From contig NZ_JABEQN010000008.1 of assembly GCF_014174165.1 (NCBI RefSeq), forward strand, positions 86,184 to 150,183: 64,000 nucleotides of DNA. Direction: 5' to 3'. The notes under the pieces are model-generated. The model made no database searches, had not been told where the DNA came from, and was given only the letters and a program-made list of their open reading frames with translations. This DNA comes from Gluconacetobacter dulcium (GTDB lineage Bacteria; Pseudomonadota; Alphaproteobacteria; Acetobacterales; Acetobacteraceae). Position numbers and translations under genes: made by a program. Numbering within the stretch: position 1 is the first letter of the stretch; each line of letters opens with the position of its first letter. Positions 15,706-23,514 of this stretch are shown piece by piece.

Positions 15706-16203
15706 GTGCTAAATAAAAACTTCAAGATTTCCAGAGTCTTCGTCGGCAGACGATCTGCGCTTCCTGCCGATATGACCGTTCCGCCTATGTCTGTTTCCGT
15801 GTTTCCGGGGGACGCGATCGCCGATATTCGCGAACGGCTTACAGATGATGTCATCCGAGTCCTGTGCCCGGAGGATTGGCGGGCGCAGAGGTGCGAGCGA
15901 TGGTGCGGGGTACTCCGCCCGTGGGTAGAAGCAGCTATTCCCGGGCCGCCGGCAGCGCCTGCCGACCCGGCGGCACCTCCGGCACCGTTGGGGGCGGTGC
16001 CATGGCCTCTTGCACCTGACTCGGAGGCTTACGGTGATCACGCCGGATGGTGGATTGTGGTTGACGCGACCGGAGAGCATGAGCTCAGTGAGGCTTATCC
16101 GACACCTGAATTGGCCGAGTGTGAAGCACAGAAGATAAACGGCGCGGATCCGCACGCCGAATGGTATCGGCATTGGTTCGCCTTCCAGGGAGGCGTGTCA
16201 TGA
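15706..16203 (+). CDS. Unknown protein, about 165 residues
   Basis: Start chosen at GTG 15706 because AAAGGA lies 9 bases upstream; GTG 15667 or ATG 15679 and 15787 are alternatives. The N-terminal half has DIRERLTDDVIRVLCPEDWRAQRCERWC, then a Pro/Ala linker, then an acidic domain (HAGWWIVVDATGEHELSEAYPTPELAECEA). Trp and Cys are frequent. No family recognised. The stop overlaps the next start (ATGA). Confidence 0.55.
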   Translation: MLNKNFKISRVFVGRRSALPADMTVPPMSVSVFPGDAIADIRERLTDDVIRVLCPEDWRAQRCERWCGVLRPWVEAAIPGPPAAPADPAAPPAPLGAVPWPLAPDSEAYGDHAGWWIVVDATGEHELSEAYPTPELAECEAQKINGADPHAEWYRHWFAFQGGVS

Positions 16204-16892
16204 GCAACTGCGCCATCAACTGGTTCCAGCTTATCGGCCCGGGCTCCAGCCTTCAGGCTGCTGCCGATCATCTGTCCCTTGCTCCTCCAGCAGAGGAATG
16301 CCACGCGTTCGAATTCGATCTGCCGGGTTGGTACGATGGATCTGCGTGGCATGTCGCTGACGATCTTGCAACACGCTTCCCGGATCTTGCCGTGCGTTAC
16401 GAGTTTCGGCCGGAATTCGACAATTTCGCCCTGCATGGTGTTGGTGCGTGGGAGGGCGGGGCGGCGCTCTATCGCGCACCGCTCGAAATAGTCGATAGCT
16501 GCTGCTATTCGACTCCCACGACGCAGGGTGCACAGCATACAATCCCGTTGATGCGGCGCACCGAAGCGCTCACGCGAGCGGCTTGCCATTTCCCGCTCCA
16601 ACACCACTTCGAAACAATCAGAAGAATACCTGCCGGCTCGGATGGGTGGCGGGTTCTCGAAAGCTATCCGCCGCACCAGTTCAGCGCCATTCACCTTCCG
16701 GATGTCGGTGCGACGGGTGAGGTAGTGGTCCTCTACCCGGAGGCACGCCGTGCTATGCTGTTCCAAGGCGTGAACACAGTGGGCGCGTTCGAAGTGAACC
16801 GCGCCTTGCAGACGGATGAGGTTCTGACGCTGACATGCTTGCCGGGGTGGGCCGTCGAGCAATGGACGTTTGCCAACGGAATAGCTGGTTGA
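16200..16892 (+). CDS. Unknown protein, 230 residues
   Basis: Starts at the ATG that overlaps the previous stop. Soluble protein with many aromatic residues (FEFDLPGWYDGSAW, RYEFRPEFDNFALHG, RVLESYPPHQFSAIHLP). The opening part looks like the small 'Api92/DUF1281-like' proteins found on plasmids and phages, which often show NWC/CxN, FDFN and similar aromatic strings, but the match is too vague for a call. The pair 15706-16892 forms a two-gene unit. Confidence 0.55.
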   Translation: MSNCAINWFQLIGPGSSLQAAADHLSLAPPAEECHAFEFDLPGWYDGSAWHVADDLATRFPDLAVRYEFRPEFDNFALHGVGAWEGGAALYRAPLEIVDSCCYSTPTTQGAQHTIPLMRRTEALTRAACHFPLQHHFETIRRIPAGSDGWRVLESYPPHQFSAIHLPDVGATGEVVVLYPEARRAMLFQGVNTVGAFEVNRALQTDEVLTLTCLPGWAVEQWTFANGIAG

Positions 16893-17093
16893 TCCCGGAT
16901 CGAGCCCGAATGTGCAGCGAAGGCCGCCGGTGCTGGCACACCGACGACCCTCTGTTTCCACCCCTGTCTTACCCAGAGGAAGAACGTAACCGTTCATAAC
17001 AATTGTCGCTGTTATCGGCAATGTTTGGCAGTGATCGTGACGCTGCTCACACCTGAGACGCATGGGCGCCCCTTCGGGGTTCGCTCGCCCAGG

Positions 17094-17122
17094 CCCTCTA
17101 GGCGGTCGAGCCGCCAAGAGGG
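17094..17122. repeat. Inverted repeat
   Basis: CCCTCTAGGCGG (17094-17105) pairs with CCGCCAAGAGGG (17111-17122) except for one A-A mismatch, around a TCGAG loop. No T-run follows. Confidence 0.7.
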
Positions 17123-17245
17123 ATCGAGCCCCCTGCGGGGTCTCGCCGCTTTCGCGCTAATGCTCTCCGCCGGGCCGTGGGCTGTGCTGCGTGTCGGCGG
17201 GGCGGGGGAGTAATGGGCGGCGAGGGGAGTGTGACGGCTCCTCGA

Positions 17246-17278
17246 CCCCCCTGACACGCCTGCGGCGCGTCAGGGGGG
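17246..17278. repeat. 15-bp inverted repeat
   Basis: Arms 17246-17260 and 17264-17278 pair with one mismatch across a 3-base loop, with six C facing six G at the ends. Very stable in DNA or RNA. It is not followed by T residues. Confidence 0.7.
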
Positions 17279-17332
17279 CACGCTCCGGGGATTACGCACC
17301 GCATCCAGCTCCAGTGTGACAACAGCCCGTGC

Positions 17333-17456
17333 GGTCTATCAACAGGGGAACGACCCTCGCCGCGCCTGGGCCACCCCGCGTTCATCGCAGGCCCTGCGGT
17401 CCCGCGCTGTCCGCAGGGCGACCGGCTTGCTCAGGCCGCTCCCCTGTTGACAGACC
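17333..17456. repeat. 16-bp inverted repeats flanking 92 bases
   Basis: GGTCTATCAACAGGGG (17333-17348) is matched by the reverse complement at 17441-17456 with one difference. The enclosed 92 bases are non-coding. The layout resembles a miniature inverted-repeat element or a paired protein-binding site; no target duplication is obvious. Confidence 0.6.
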
Positions 17457-17691
17457 ACCCGGCCCGTCGTCTTGCCGAAGGCAGGATGTGGCTCAGAAAA
17501 GCGCTCCATCCCCTACGCTCTCGTCACCGTCGCGGGCGCTCGCCGCCCCGCACCCCGGCAGCGATGTGGTCTAGTAAAGCAATCGGTTTCTTTCAGTATC
17601 GCAAGCAAGAAAAGCGGCACTAATGCAAATAAATTTCGCCATTATTGGCGGGTTTATGCCGTTTTCTCTTGCCGAAACTCGGCAATCTGTA

Positions 17692-17726
17692 CTATTCTTT
17701 TCTTGTCGAGAGGGATTGGCCCTCGG
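17692..17726 (+). promoter_or_regulatory. Shared leader element, copy A (copy B at 22701)
   Basis: A 35-base block beginning CTATTCTTTTC and ending in GAGGGATTGGCCCTCGG. It is repeated almost exactly (one extra T) at 22701-22736. It contains the inverted repeat GAGGG-ATTGG-CCCTC and a TATTCT that could be a -10 box. It precedes ssb2 by 50 bases and, at copy B, the gene at 22801 by 64 bases, so it is probably an operator or a 5' leader controlling both. Confidence 0.6.
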
Positions 17727-17776
17727 TAAGGCCAGAATAGCTGGTTCGGAAATACTGTAGCTGTGGAGTGTAGATA

Positions 17777-18250
17777 ATGGCCGGTTCCGTCAACAAAGTG
17801 ATCCTCGTGGGCAACCTGGGCAAGGACCCCGAAATCCGCCACGCGCAGAGTGGTGCGAAGATCGTTTCCCTGACGCTGGCGACCAGCGACACCTGGAACG
17901 ACAAGGCGTCCGGAGAGCGCCGCGAGAAGACGGAATGGCACCGCGTCGTCATCTACAACGAGCGCATCGCCGATGTCGCGGAACGCTTCCTCCGCAAGGG
18001 GCGCAAGGTCTATCTCGAGGGATCACTCCAGACCCGCAAGTGGACCGACCAGTCGGGCCAGGAACGCTACACAACCGAGGTGGTGGTCGACCGCTTCCGG
18101 GGTGACCTGGTGCTTCTGGACAGCAACCGCGGCGAGGGTGAGGACTTTGGGGGCGGGCAATCCGCGAGTGCCCCGGCGTCTCGTGGCAATGCTGGCCGTT
18201 CGCCGGCAACCGCAGGTCGGGCGGACGTCGATGACGAGGTCCCGTTCTAA
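17777..18250 (+). CDS. ssb: Single-stranded DNA-binding protein with canonical tip
   Basis: 157 residues. It is about 85% identical by eye to the 4040 SSB over the first 110 residues, with the same OB-fold motifs ([32 protein letters not shown]). The linker is Gly/Ser-rich. Unlike the 4040 protein it ends exactly in DVDDEVPF, a normal acidic tip able to bind partner proteins. The 5' leader shares a 35-base element with the gene at 22801. Two SSBs of different tip type on one plasmid suggest divided roles. Confidence 0.95.
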   Translation: MAGSVNKVILVGNLGKDPEIRHAQSGAKIVSLTLATSDTWNDKASGERREKTEWHRVVIYNERIADVAERFLRKGRKVYLEGSLQTRKWTDQSGQERYTTEVVVDRFRGDLVLLDSNRGEGEDFGGGQSASAPASRGNAGRSPATAGRADVDDEVPF

Positions 18251-18283
18251 ATCCTTCGGACGGACGGGCGGCCGCGCGCAAGA

Positions 18284-18649
18284 GTGGCCACCGCGCCTAT
18301 CTCATTGAACAACCAATACGCCGGTGGCCCAATGTTGCCTTCTCACCTTTTCGGAAATCGCCCAACGTCGGCCTCTCTCGCGCTGTTGCTTCATCTGCGC
18401 CGCGAGATGGAGCGGATCGAGGCAGAGACAGTGGTCCCATTGGACCCGACCGATCTGGTCGACCATGCTTCCGTCGCAATCGCCAACGCTCGCCGATCTG
18501 GTCTCGACGCGGTCCACAAGTATTATTGGCGGGAAGCAACGAAGGTTGTTCGCTCCCTTCTGCGGTCCAATGCCGGTCGCGCGGCTCTCGCGAGCGTCGG
18601 ACTGGCCGGTGACACGCCGGCTCAGGTCCTCGCCTGTACATCTCGCTGA
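18284..18649 (+). CDS. Unknown helical protein, up to 121 residues
   Basis: The frame opens with GTG 18284; ATG 18332 (MLPSHLFG) is the alternative and neither has a strong ribosome site. The protein is helical, with LALLLHLRREMERIEAE and a C-terminal half rich in Ala/Arg (KVVRSLLRSNAGRAALASVGL). It follows ssb2 by about 34 bases and may be co-transcribed. No family recognised. Confidence 0.45.
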   Translation: MATAPISLNNQYAGGPMLPSHLFGNRPTSASLALLLHLRREMERIEAETVVPLDPTDLVDHASVAIANARRSGLDAVHKYYWREATKVVRSLLRSNAGRAALASVGLAGDTPAQVLACTSR

Positions 18650-18664
18650 GTGAGGGCTGCTTCA

Positions 18665-19228
18665 ATGGGCAAGAACGAGACCGCGGCTCGTAACCTCCTG
18701 GACGCCGCGTATAGCACGATAAACGCGGACTCTGGACACGCCATGGATGCGGAGGCGTTGTTTGCCAGCCTCTTCTTTGAACTTGGACCTGAAGCGTTAA
18801 CGCCCCAGGCCCTCGATCGCCTTGGCCGCCTCTATCTCGAATATTGCGCAAACTTCGGCGTCAGCCCGGTTATGAGCGACGCAAAGCCAGATGTGGGAAC
18901 CGGCGGCGACCTGCCGGCGACGCCGTTGTCGCCGGTCAGCGTCATGATGCCGCTTGAGGTGCCCGACACGACGCGCCACTTGGGAGCGAGCGATGCGCAG
19001 GGCCGCGCATCCGTGAGCGCGTTGTGGTCGAGGATACGCGATCTGGTCGCAGACGCCGTCCGCGACGCCACTATGCAGGCTGACGGGGCTGCCGAAGCGC
19101 ATGCCCATTATCGAGAGCGGTTCACCCGCTTCGAGGCCGGCGTGACTTGGGGGAAGGCGTTTATCGGGCGGTTCAGGGAGCCGTGCAGATCGGCGGTTCA
19201 GGCTCGCTCGGTTGGAAAGCAGCCTTGA
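18665..19228 (+). CDS. Unknown protein, 187 residues
   Basis: Start at ATG 18665 with GAGGG 8 bases upstream; GTG 18650 is possible. Helical and acidic N-terminus (ARNLLDAAYSTINADSGHAMDAEALFASLFFE), a Pro/Thr-rich middle, and a helical C-terminus (SALWSRIRDLVADAVRDATMQADGAAEAHAHYRERF). No family recognised. It lies 16 bases after the preceding gene. Confidence 0.5.
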   Translation: MGKNETAARNLLDAAYSTINADSGHAMDAEALFASLFFELGPEALTPQALDRLGRLYLEYCANFGVSPVMSDAKPDVGTGGDLPATPLSPVSVMMPLEVPDTTRHLGASDAQGRASVSALWSRIRDLVADAVRDATMQADGAAEAHAHYRERFTRFEAGVTWGKAFIGRFREPCRSAVQARSVGKQP

Positions 19229-19232
19229 AGAT

Positions 19233-19262
19233 ACCTGTTCAGAGACCTATTATTAGACCTGT
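19233..19262. promoter_or_regulatory. Three ACCTRT boxes at 12-bp steps (candidate operator)
   Basis: ACCTGT at 19233, ACCTAT at 19245 and ACCTGT at 19257 are spaced by exactly 12 bases and stand 25-54 bases before the antitoxin start. Type II antitoxins normally repress their own promoter by binding such repeats, so these are likely Phd/RelE operator boxes. Confidence 0.5.
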
Positions 19263-19286
19263 AAACCGATCATATCAGAGGCGCAG

Positions 19287-19535
19287 ATGGTATATCCGAT
19301 CCTTGCAGAGGTTGCGGCCAGTGTGTCCGAACTCAAAAGGAACCCAATGGCGACGGTCGCCGCTGGGGACGGCGCTCCGGTCGCGATCCTCAATCGCAAT
19401 GAGCCAGCTTTCTACTGCGTGCCGGCGTCGGTCTATGCCAGCATGGTCGAGCGCCTTGAAGACGCCGAACTCAATGCAATTGCGGATGCTCGCCAGGGCG
19501 AGCCCGTGATCCCGGTCGTGCTCGATGAGCTATAA
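19287..19535 (+). CDS. Phd/YefM-family antitoxin (StbD-like)
   Basis: 82 residues. The N-terminus has the Phd/YefM pattern: ILAEVAASVSELKRNPM, then VAILNRNEPAFYCVPASVYASMVERLED. Antitoxins of this family bind DNA through the N-terminal domain and neutralise the toxin with the C-terminal tail. The toxin gene overlaps the end by 11 bases, the usual arrangement of the StbDE subgroup. It should stabilise the plasmid by post-segregational killing. Confidence 0.9.
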   Translation: MVYPILAEVAASVSELKRNPMATVAAGDGAPVAILNRNEPAFYCVPASVYASMVERLEDAELNAIADARQGEPVIPVVLDEL

Positions 19536-19812
19536 GCTCGCCTTTCTCGATTCCGCTCTCAAGGAATGGGGCAAACTGGACGGGACCACGCGCGGAGCCT
19601 TCAAGAAAAAGCTCGCCGAGCGTTGCGAAGTGCCCCGCGTCCCGTCAGCACAGCTCTCAGGCAGCCGCGACAGGTACAAGATCAAGCTCAGAGGCGTTGG
19701 GTACAGGCTCGTTTATGAGGTCCGCGATACGGAAATCGTGATCGTCGTCATTGCCATCGGACGACGCGACCGCAACGAAGTCTACAAGACCGCAGGGCGG
19801 AGAGCGGACTGA
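19525..19812 (+). CDS. RelE/ParE-family toxin (StbE-like)
   Basis: 95 residues with the RelE fold pattern: YKLAFLDSALKEWGKLD, FKKKLAER, then DRYKIKLRGVGYRLVYEVRD and VIAIGRRDRNEVYK. RelE-type toxins cut mRNA in the ribosome. The conserved basic and Tyr residues near the C-terminus (RRDRNEVY) are intact, so it is probably active. It overlaps the antitoxin gene by 11 bases. Confidence 0.92.
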   Translation: MSYKLAFLDSALKEWGKLDGTTRGAFKKKLAERCEVPRVPSAQLSGSRDRYKIKLRGVGYRLVYEVRDTEIVIVVIAIGRRDRNEVYKTAGRRAD

Positions 19813-20056
19813 TGCAAGCGCCCATGGTGGGACCGTATGTGAGTTCCGTCCTGACAGGTGACGCGCGGAGGGTCTTGTCCAATAGTAAAGGTCGTGTCTA
19901 ACGGGATCGAACTCTACACTAAATGCAAATTATCTCGGTGATGTTCTCGCATAGATATTGACTATTATTGGATTTCTGTACTACAATTACAACATTCGCA
20001 GAGAATGTAGGCGAAACGGGCGCCTCGCCGTTCATCAGGGGCAGGAACCATAGCAT

Positions 20057-20851
20057 ATGGACCTCGGACTCAGCACGCTGACCGATGACCAGCTCGTCGA
20101 GCTGGTGCGCGCCATTTCGGCCGAGATGGCCCAGCGAAATCCGGCTGTCCTCGACGCCGCCAAGCGAGCGATGATGGACGTTGTGGCCCAGGCCACGCAG
20201 AGCCAGGACATGACCTGGTCGATCAAAAAATGGCTCGGAAAGATGGTGGTCGACCATCTCGGCGAGGGCTGGAAACTCAACGTCTGGAATGCACGCGATC
20301 GGGACGAAACCCGGGTTTATCTCGAGCACGCGGGTACCGACCGGCGTGGGCGCGACGCCATGAAATATTGTTATTACGTCACTGGCGGTGAAAAATTCCC
20401 GCCCGGCTCGCTGTCCCTGGTCAATGGCAGCAACAACAGGACCGCTGACAACACCATCGTCAAGATTGTCGCCAAAAGCGCATTCGCGCGCTTTCCCACA
20501 GGCGTCACCATCGAGTGCGACCGGGCCGCACAGACAGATTACGCTACACCCCCAGAGCCGGTTGAACTCACCGAATATGTCGAGAAACTTGCCATCCGGG
20601 CACACTACAAGTCGGAGCGCGATGCTGAGCGGGAGCGGATCTGGGCCGCGGAACTGGAATCCGTGCGTGCCGAAATCGCTGCGCTTGCAGCGCAGCGGGG
20701 CCGGCGCATATGGGGCCCGTATCCGACCGTCAACGACCTCGGGACAACTGACCCGGATTACGCGCGCCTCAAGCAGGATAATGACGCCGCGACCGAGCGG
20801 GCGCGCGCCAGGCTGGAAGCGTGGGATGCCGAACACCCGGAGCCAAACTGA
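20057..20851 (+). CDS. Unknown protein, first gene of the vWA operon
   Basis: 264 residues starting MDLGLSTLTDDQL. Three regions: a helical N-terminus (LVELVRAISAEMAQRNPAVLDAA), a central domain with several Lys/Trp and Tyr residues (WKLNVWNARDRDETRVYLEHAG, MKYCYYVTGGEKFPPGS), and a C-terminal coiled coil from about residue 190 (SERDAERERIWAAELESVRAEIAALAAQRG). The stop shares a base with the next start. No family recognised. An AT-rich promoter region lies at about 19910-20000. Confidence 0.6.
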   Translation: MDLGLSTLTDDQLVELVRAISAEMAQRNPAVLDAAKRAMMDVVAQATQSQDMTWSIKKWLGKMVVDHLGEGWKLNVWNARDRDETRVYLEHAGTDRRGRDAMKYCYYVTGGEKFPPGSLSLVNGSNNRTADNTIVKIVAKSAFARFPTGVTIECDRAAQTDYATPPEPVELTEYVEKLAIRAHYKSERDAERERIWAAELESVRAEIAALAAQRGRRIWGPYPTVNDLGTTDPDYARLKQDNDAATERARARLEAWDAEHPEPN

Positions 20852-21453
20852 TGAATAATCCGAAGGGCAGGGGCGCATTGGCGTCCCCTCTCGCCGCCTT
20901 GGTGGCCCGTGCCGCGGCCAGTCTCCCGACCGAGACTGGCGCGACCGCAGCCGCCGGCGCCCAGCGACAAAATGGCGGATTTACCGTAATTCTTGCCGAC
21001 GTTTCGTCATCAATGGCGGAATACGCCGGCGCGCGCCGTAAATGCGACATTCTGGACGATGCCATCGCTCCGGCCGTCAGGGACGGGGCCCACGTCGTCG
21101 CTTTCGGGAGTTACGTCAAGGACCTGCCAGCAGGGGCGCGCCTCCCTCCGCCGGCAGGAAGCACGGCGCTGCATCTCGCTCTGCGTCACGTCGAGGCCAC
21201 GCGTCCGCGCCGCCTGGTCGTCGTCAGTGACGGAAGACCCGACGACCCCGCCGCCGCCCTGCGGGCGGCCGATCGGCTCGGATATGTGCGCATCGACGTG
21301 ATCTACTGTGGACCCGATCACGATGGCGAAGCGCTGCGATTCATGCAGCGCCTCGCGCGGGGCGGCGGCGCCGCCTCTGCTCACGATATGGCACGCGAGC
21401 CCCAGAGGCTTGCCAACACCCTCAAACGCCTCGCCGGGCCTGCCGGAAATTGA
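20851..21453 (+). CDS. von Willebrand factor A domain protein
   Basis: 200 residues from ATG 20851. The vWA MIDAS motif DVSSS is at about residue 50, with the second Thr in GSTALHLAL (about 107) and the Asp in VVVSDGRPDD (about 127), so the metal site is complete. vWA proteins use a bound Mg ion to grip a partner and often work with AAA+ ATPases or in multi-protein defence or stress systems. Here it is the second gene of a four-gene overlapping operon and no AAA+ protein is next to it. No signal peptide, so cytoplasmic. Confidence 0.85.
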   Translation: MNNPKGRGALASPLAALVARAAASLPTETGATAAAGAQRQNGGFTVILADVSSSMAEYAGARRKCDILDDAIAPAVRDGAHVVAFGSYVKDLPAGARLPPPAGSTALHLALRHVEATRPRRLVVVSDGRPDDPAAALRAADRLGYVRIDVIYCGPDHDGEALRFMQRLARGGGAASAHDMAREPQRLANTLKRLAGPAGN

Positions 21454-21722
21454 CGAATCACCCCAACCGCCGCCCAGGTGCGGAACAGGCGAACAGGCAT
21501 CTCCTGCGCAGGACATATCTCGCATTCTGCATCGGGGCGGGCCTTCAGCCCGCAGACGTCGAACGCCTGCTCCTCGCTCGCGGCCATGCCATGACCACCA
21601 ACCGGCTGCGCGCTCTCGGCCGGCAAGCCGACCCTGGCGCGGTTATCACAGCCACGGAGTTCTACGATCTAGTCTCCGAATGGGCACAAGAGCAGGCCGC
21701 GAAGCGAGGGGACCAAAAATGA
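21450..21722 (+). CDS. Small unknown protein, 90 residues
   Basis: The likely start is TTG 21450, overlapping the vWA gene stop. It is a helical, basic protein (RHLLRRTYLAFCIGAGLQPADVERLLLARGHAMTTNRLRALGR) in which the second half could form a helix-turn-helix, followed by an acidic tail. Its stop overlaps the next start (ATGA at 21719). Function unknown. Confidence 0.5.
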   Translation: MTNHPNRRPGAEQANRHLLRRTYLAFCIGAGLQPADVERLLLARGHAMTTNRLRALGRQADPGAVITATEFYDLVSEWAQEQAAKRGDQK

Positions 21723-22213
21723 CGAAACTCACCCATCTTACCCTGAACACCGGCCATCTCACCCGCACATCCCGCGAAGATGTCGACCAGGCCGTCGTCG
21801 ATGCGCTCCTCCCGATCGTCGACGCGGACGGTGGACCGATACCAGGTATCCCCGGCTGGTATCTCGACTTCATGCGTCCCCTCAACCCGGACCGGTCCGC
21901 ACCGGTCAATGGTGCGGCCTTCTTCCAGGTTGCCGACCAGCCAGGGCGCAGCCCCCTTCCTGCCGTCCTCGCTGTGGCCTGCTGGCAGGAAAACATGGCG
22001 CCCGCAGCCTGGAAGCAGATCATCCAGGGCTATACCGCCCTCGAGCCGGCACTCCGATCCGCCGGCATCTGGCGCGCTCCGCCTCCCGCACACCCACGCC
22101 ATACTCCCTGGCTCGTGGTCGCCCTCACACCGTTCATCGCCCTCGCAGACGCCGAAAACACCAAGGCTTTCGGTGATCTCGAGCGCGCTGTCGCCTGGGC
22201 CCTCACCCTCTGA
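21719..22213 (+). CDS. Unknown protein, 164 residues, last gene of the vWA operon
   Basis: Starts at the ATG overlapping the previous stop. It has the features of a compact enzyme-like or binding domain: LNTGHLTRTSREDVDQAVVDALLPIVD, then IPGIPGWYLDFMRP, and a hydrophobic central strand (LPAVLAVACWQENMAPAAW). No family recognised. Tight coupling with the vWA gene suggests a shared complex. Confidence 0.55.
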   Translation: MTKLTHLTLNTGHLTRTSREDVDQAVVDALLPIVDADGGPIPGIPGWYLDFMRPLNPDRSAPVNGAAFFQVADQPGRSPLPAVLAVACWQENMAPAAWKQIIQGYTALEPALRSAGIWRAPPPAHPRHTPWLVVALTPFIALADAENTKAFGDLERAVAWALTL

Positions 22214-22700
22214 TCTGTCCACCCGGCCCCCTCATCGGCCGGCCGGCGATCGGGCGTTCCCCTGCGCTTCGCTCCGGGTCGCGTGACCCGGGCTCCGCCC
22301 CGAGCCCCCTGCGGGGTCTCGGCCATTCGGCGGATCCCGCTAACGCGCTGCGTGGGCGGCGCCGCGTGGCAAGCATGCCGGCAGAGTAAAGGGCGGCGAG
22401 GGGAGGAAGACGGCTCCTCGAAGCCGCCCGTGAGCAGCACACCGTTGTTCGGCAGAGCCATGTCCGGCGTGGACGCGCTTCGCGCGGCCTACGGCTGCGG
22501 CGTGCTACGCCGCATCCACGCTGTGAGCGTATTGTGCAGTGCTATACTGCCTGCTTAAGAAGCATAGAAACCTGAAAGGTCATGTATCCGTCAATGTTAT
22601 AATCCTGTTGTGCGATGAATATTTATATTGGCATGAGTATGGTACATGCCTTAACGGCTAGCTATGCAATATTACTTATATTCATTCGGCCGGAATGCAG
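22214..22700. other. Non-coding region with GC palindromes and an AT-rich island
   Basis: 22225-22440 repeats blocks also found at 17060-17250 (GAGCCCCCTGCGGGGTCTCG; GGGCGGCGAGGGGAG then GACGGCTCCTCGA) in the same order. 22465-22530 holds palindromes around GCGTGGACGCG. 22555-22700 is a marked AT-rich island with TTATAAT at 22597-22603. Together with 22701 it is the upstream region of the gene at 22801. AT-rich DNA next to palindromes could also be a replication origin, but no iterons or DnaA boxes were recognised. Confidence 0.45.
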
Positions 22701-22736
22701 CTATTCTTTTTCTTGTCGAGAGGGATTGGCCCTCGG
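22701..22736 (+). promoter_or_regulatory. Shared leader element, copy B
   Basis: Matches 17692-17726 at every position except one extra T in the T-run. It includes the GAGGG-ATTGG-CCCTC inverted repeat. It ends 64 bases before the ATG at 22801. Confidence 0.6.
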
Positions 22737-22800
22737 GACCAACGCCCCGGACGGTGCTGGAACACCAGTCCGGGACTTCGCCAGAATGAAGGATGAGTTC

Positions 22801-23475
22801 ATGTCCGACGCAGCCAACGCTATGAACCAAGCCATGACCGCCGCGCAAGAGAAGAAGGGCACGCGCAAGGTCGCGCCGCAGGCCCGCAAGGCCGCCGCCG
22901 CCCGCCAGCGCACGCAGGCCCTTTCCGCTCCGACGCTGGCCGATATCCAGCGCCTCGTGCCCTCCGACGACCAGATGACCAGAATCGTCAATGCGTTCGG
23001 CGTGGAGAGCGGTGACGTGGACGAGCTGACCGGCGCGGGCTCGAACCTGATCCGGGACCAGTATGCGCTCCTGTCGCCCGTGCTCGTCTCCACCATCCGG
23101 GGGGAGGCGAATTATCAGGGCCTCAAGCTCCATCTCGATCGCGTCGTGGATGGTCTGATCCGCTCGGCCTACGGCGCCGCCAATTTCTACGAAAACCGCC
23201 GCATGATCGCCAAGGACGCCGCCGATAGCTGGGCTAACCAGCACCGCGACGAAGACCGCATGGGCGTGGACGGCGGCGAAAACCGCGTCGCCGGGCTCCG
23301 GCGCATCGCGGCCGAGAACGGCGCCAAGGCATATGCGCTGGCCGCTCTCGCCGCCGGTGCCTGCGCTGCATACGCCGAACTCATGGGCGCGGAGTGGAAA
23401 CCCTACCAGCGCGACGACGGCCGCACCCTCGACCAGAAAGTCGCCGCCGCTCAGGCCGAAGCCCTCGGCTTCTGA
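22801..23475 (+). CDS. Unknown helical protein sharing the ssb2 leader
   Basis: 224 residues from ATG 22801 (AAGGA about 7 bases upstream); the frame is open further up but the extra part is the leader. The first 50 residues are strongly basic and Ala-rich (KKGTRKVAPQARKAAAARQR), as in DNA-binding tails. The rest is helical and acidic (IRDQYALLSPVLVSTIRGEANYQGLKLHLDRVVDGLI). The leader element shared with ssb2 suggests both genes respond to the same signal. No family recognised. Confidence 0.6.
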   Translation: MSDAANAMNQAMTAAQEKKGTRKVAPQARKAAAARQRTQALSAPTLADIQRLVPSDDQMTRIVNAFGVESGDVDELTGAGSNLIRDQYALLSPVLVSTIRGEANYQGLKLHLDRVVDGLIRSAYGAANFYENRRMIAKDAADSWANQHRDEDRMGVDGGENRVAGLRRIAAENGAKAYALAALAAGACAAYAELMGAEWKPYQRDDGRTLDQKVAAAQAEALGF

Positions 23476-23514
23476 CCACCACGCCGGGCCGCCCACCGCG
23501 GCCCGGCATCCGTC

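Larger units (their letters stand above)
16893..17776. other. 884-base non-coding region rich in inverted repeats
   Basis: No credible gene. It holds at least three separate inverted repeats (17094-17122, 17246-17278 and 17333/17456), many short GC palindromes, and segments shared with 22225-22440 (for example GAGCCCCCTGCGGGGTCTCG and GGGCGGCGAGGGGAG followed by GACGGCTCCTCGA). The last 190 bases turn AT-rich and carry the leader of the second ssb. It could contain a replication or partition site; nothing here identifies one. Confidence 0.5.

Noticed and set aside
22615..22800. Upstream extension of the 22801 gene from ATG 22615
   Set aside because: The extension runs through the duplicated leader element shared with ssb2, which is clearly non-coding there; ATG 22801 has a ribosome site.
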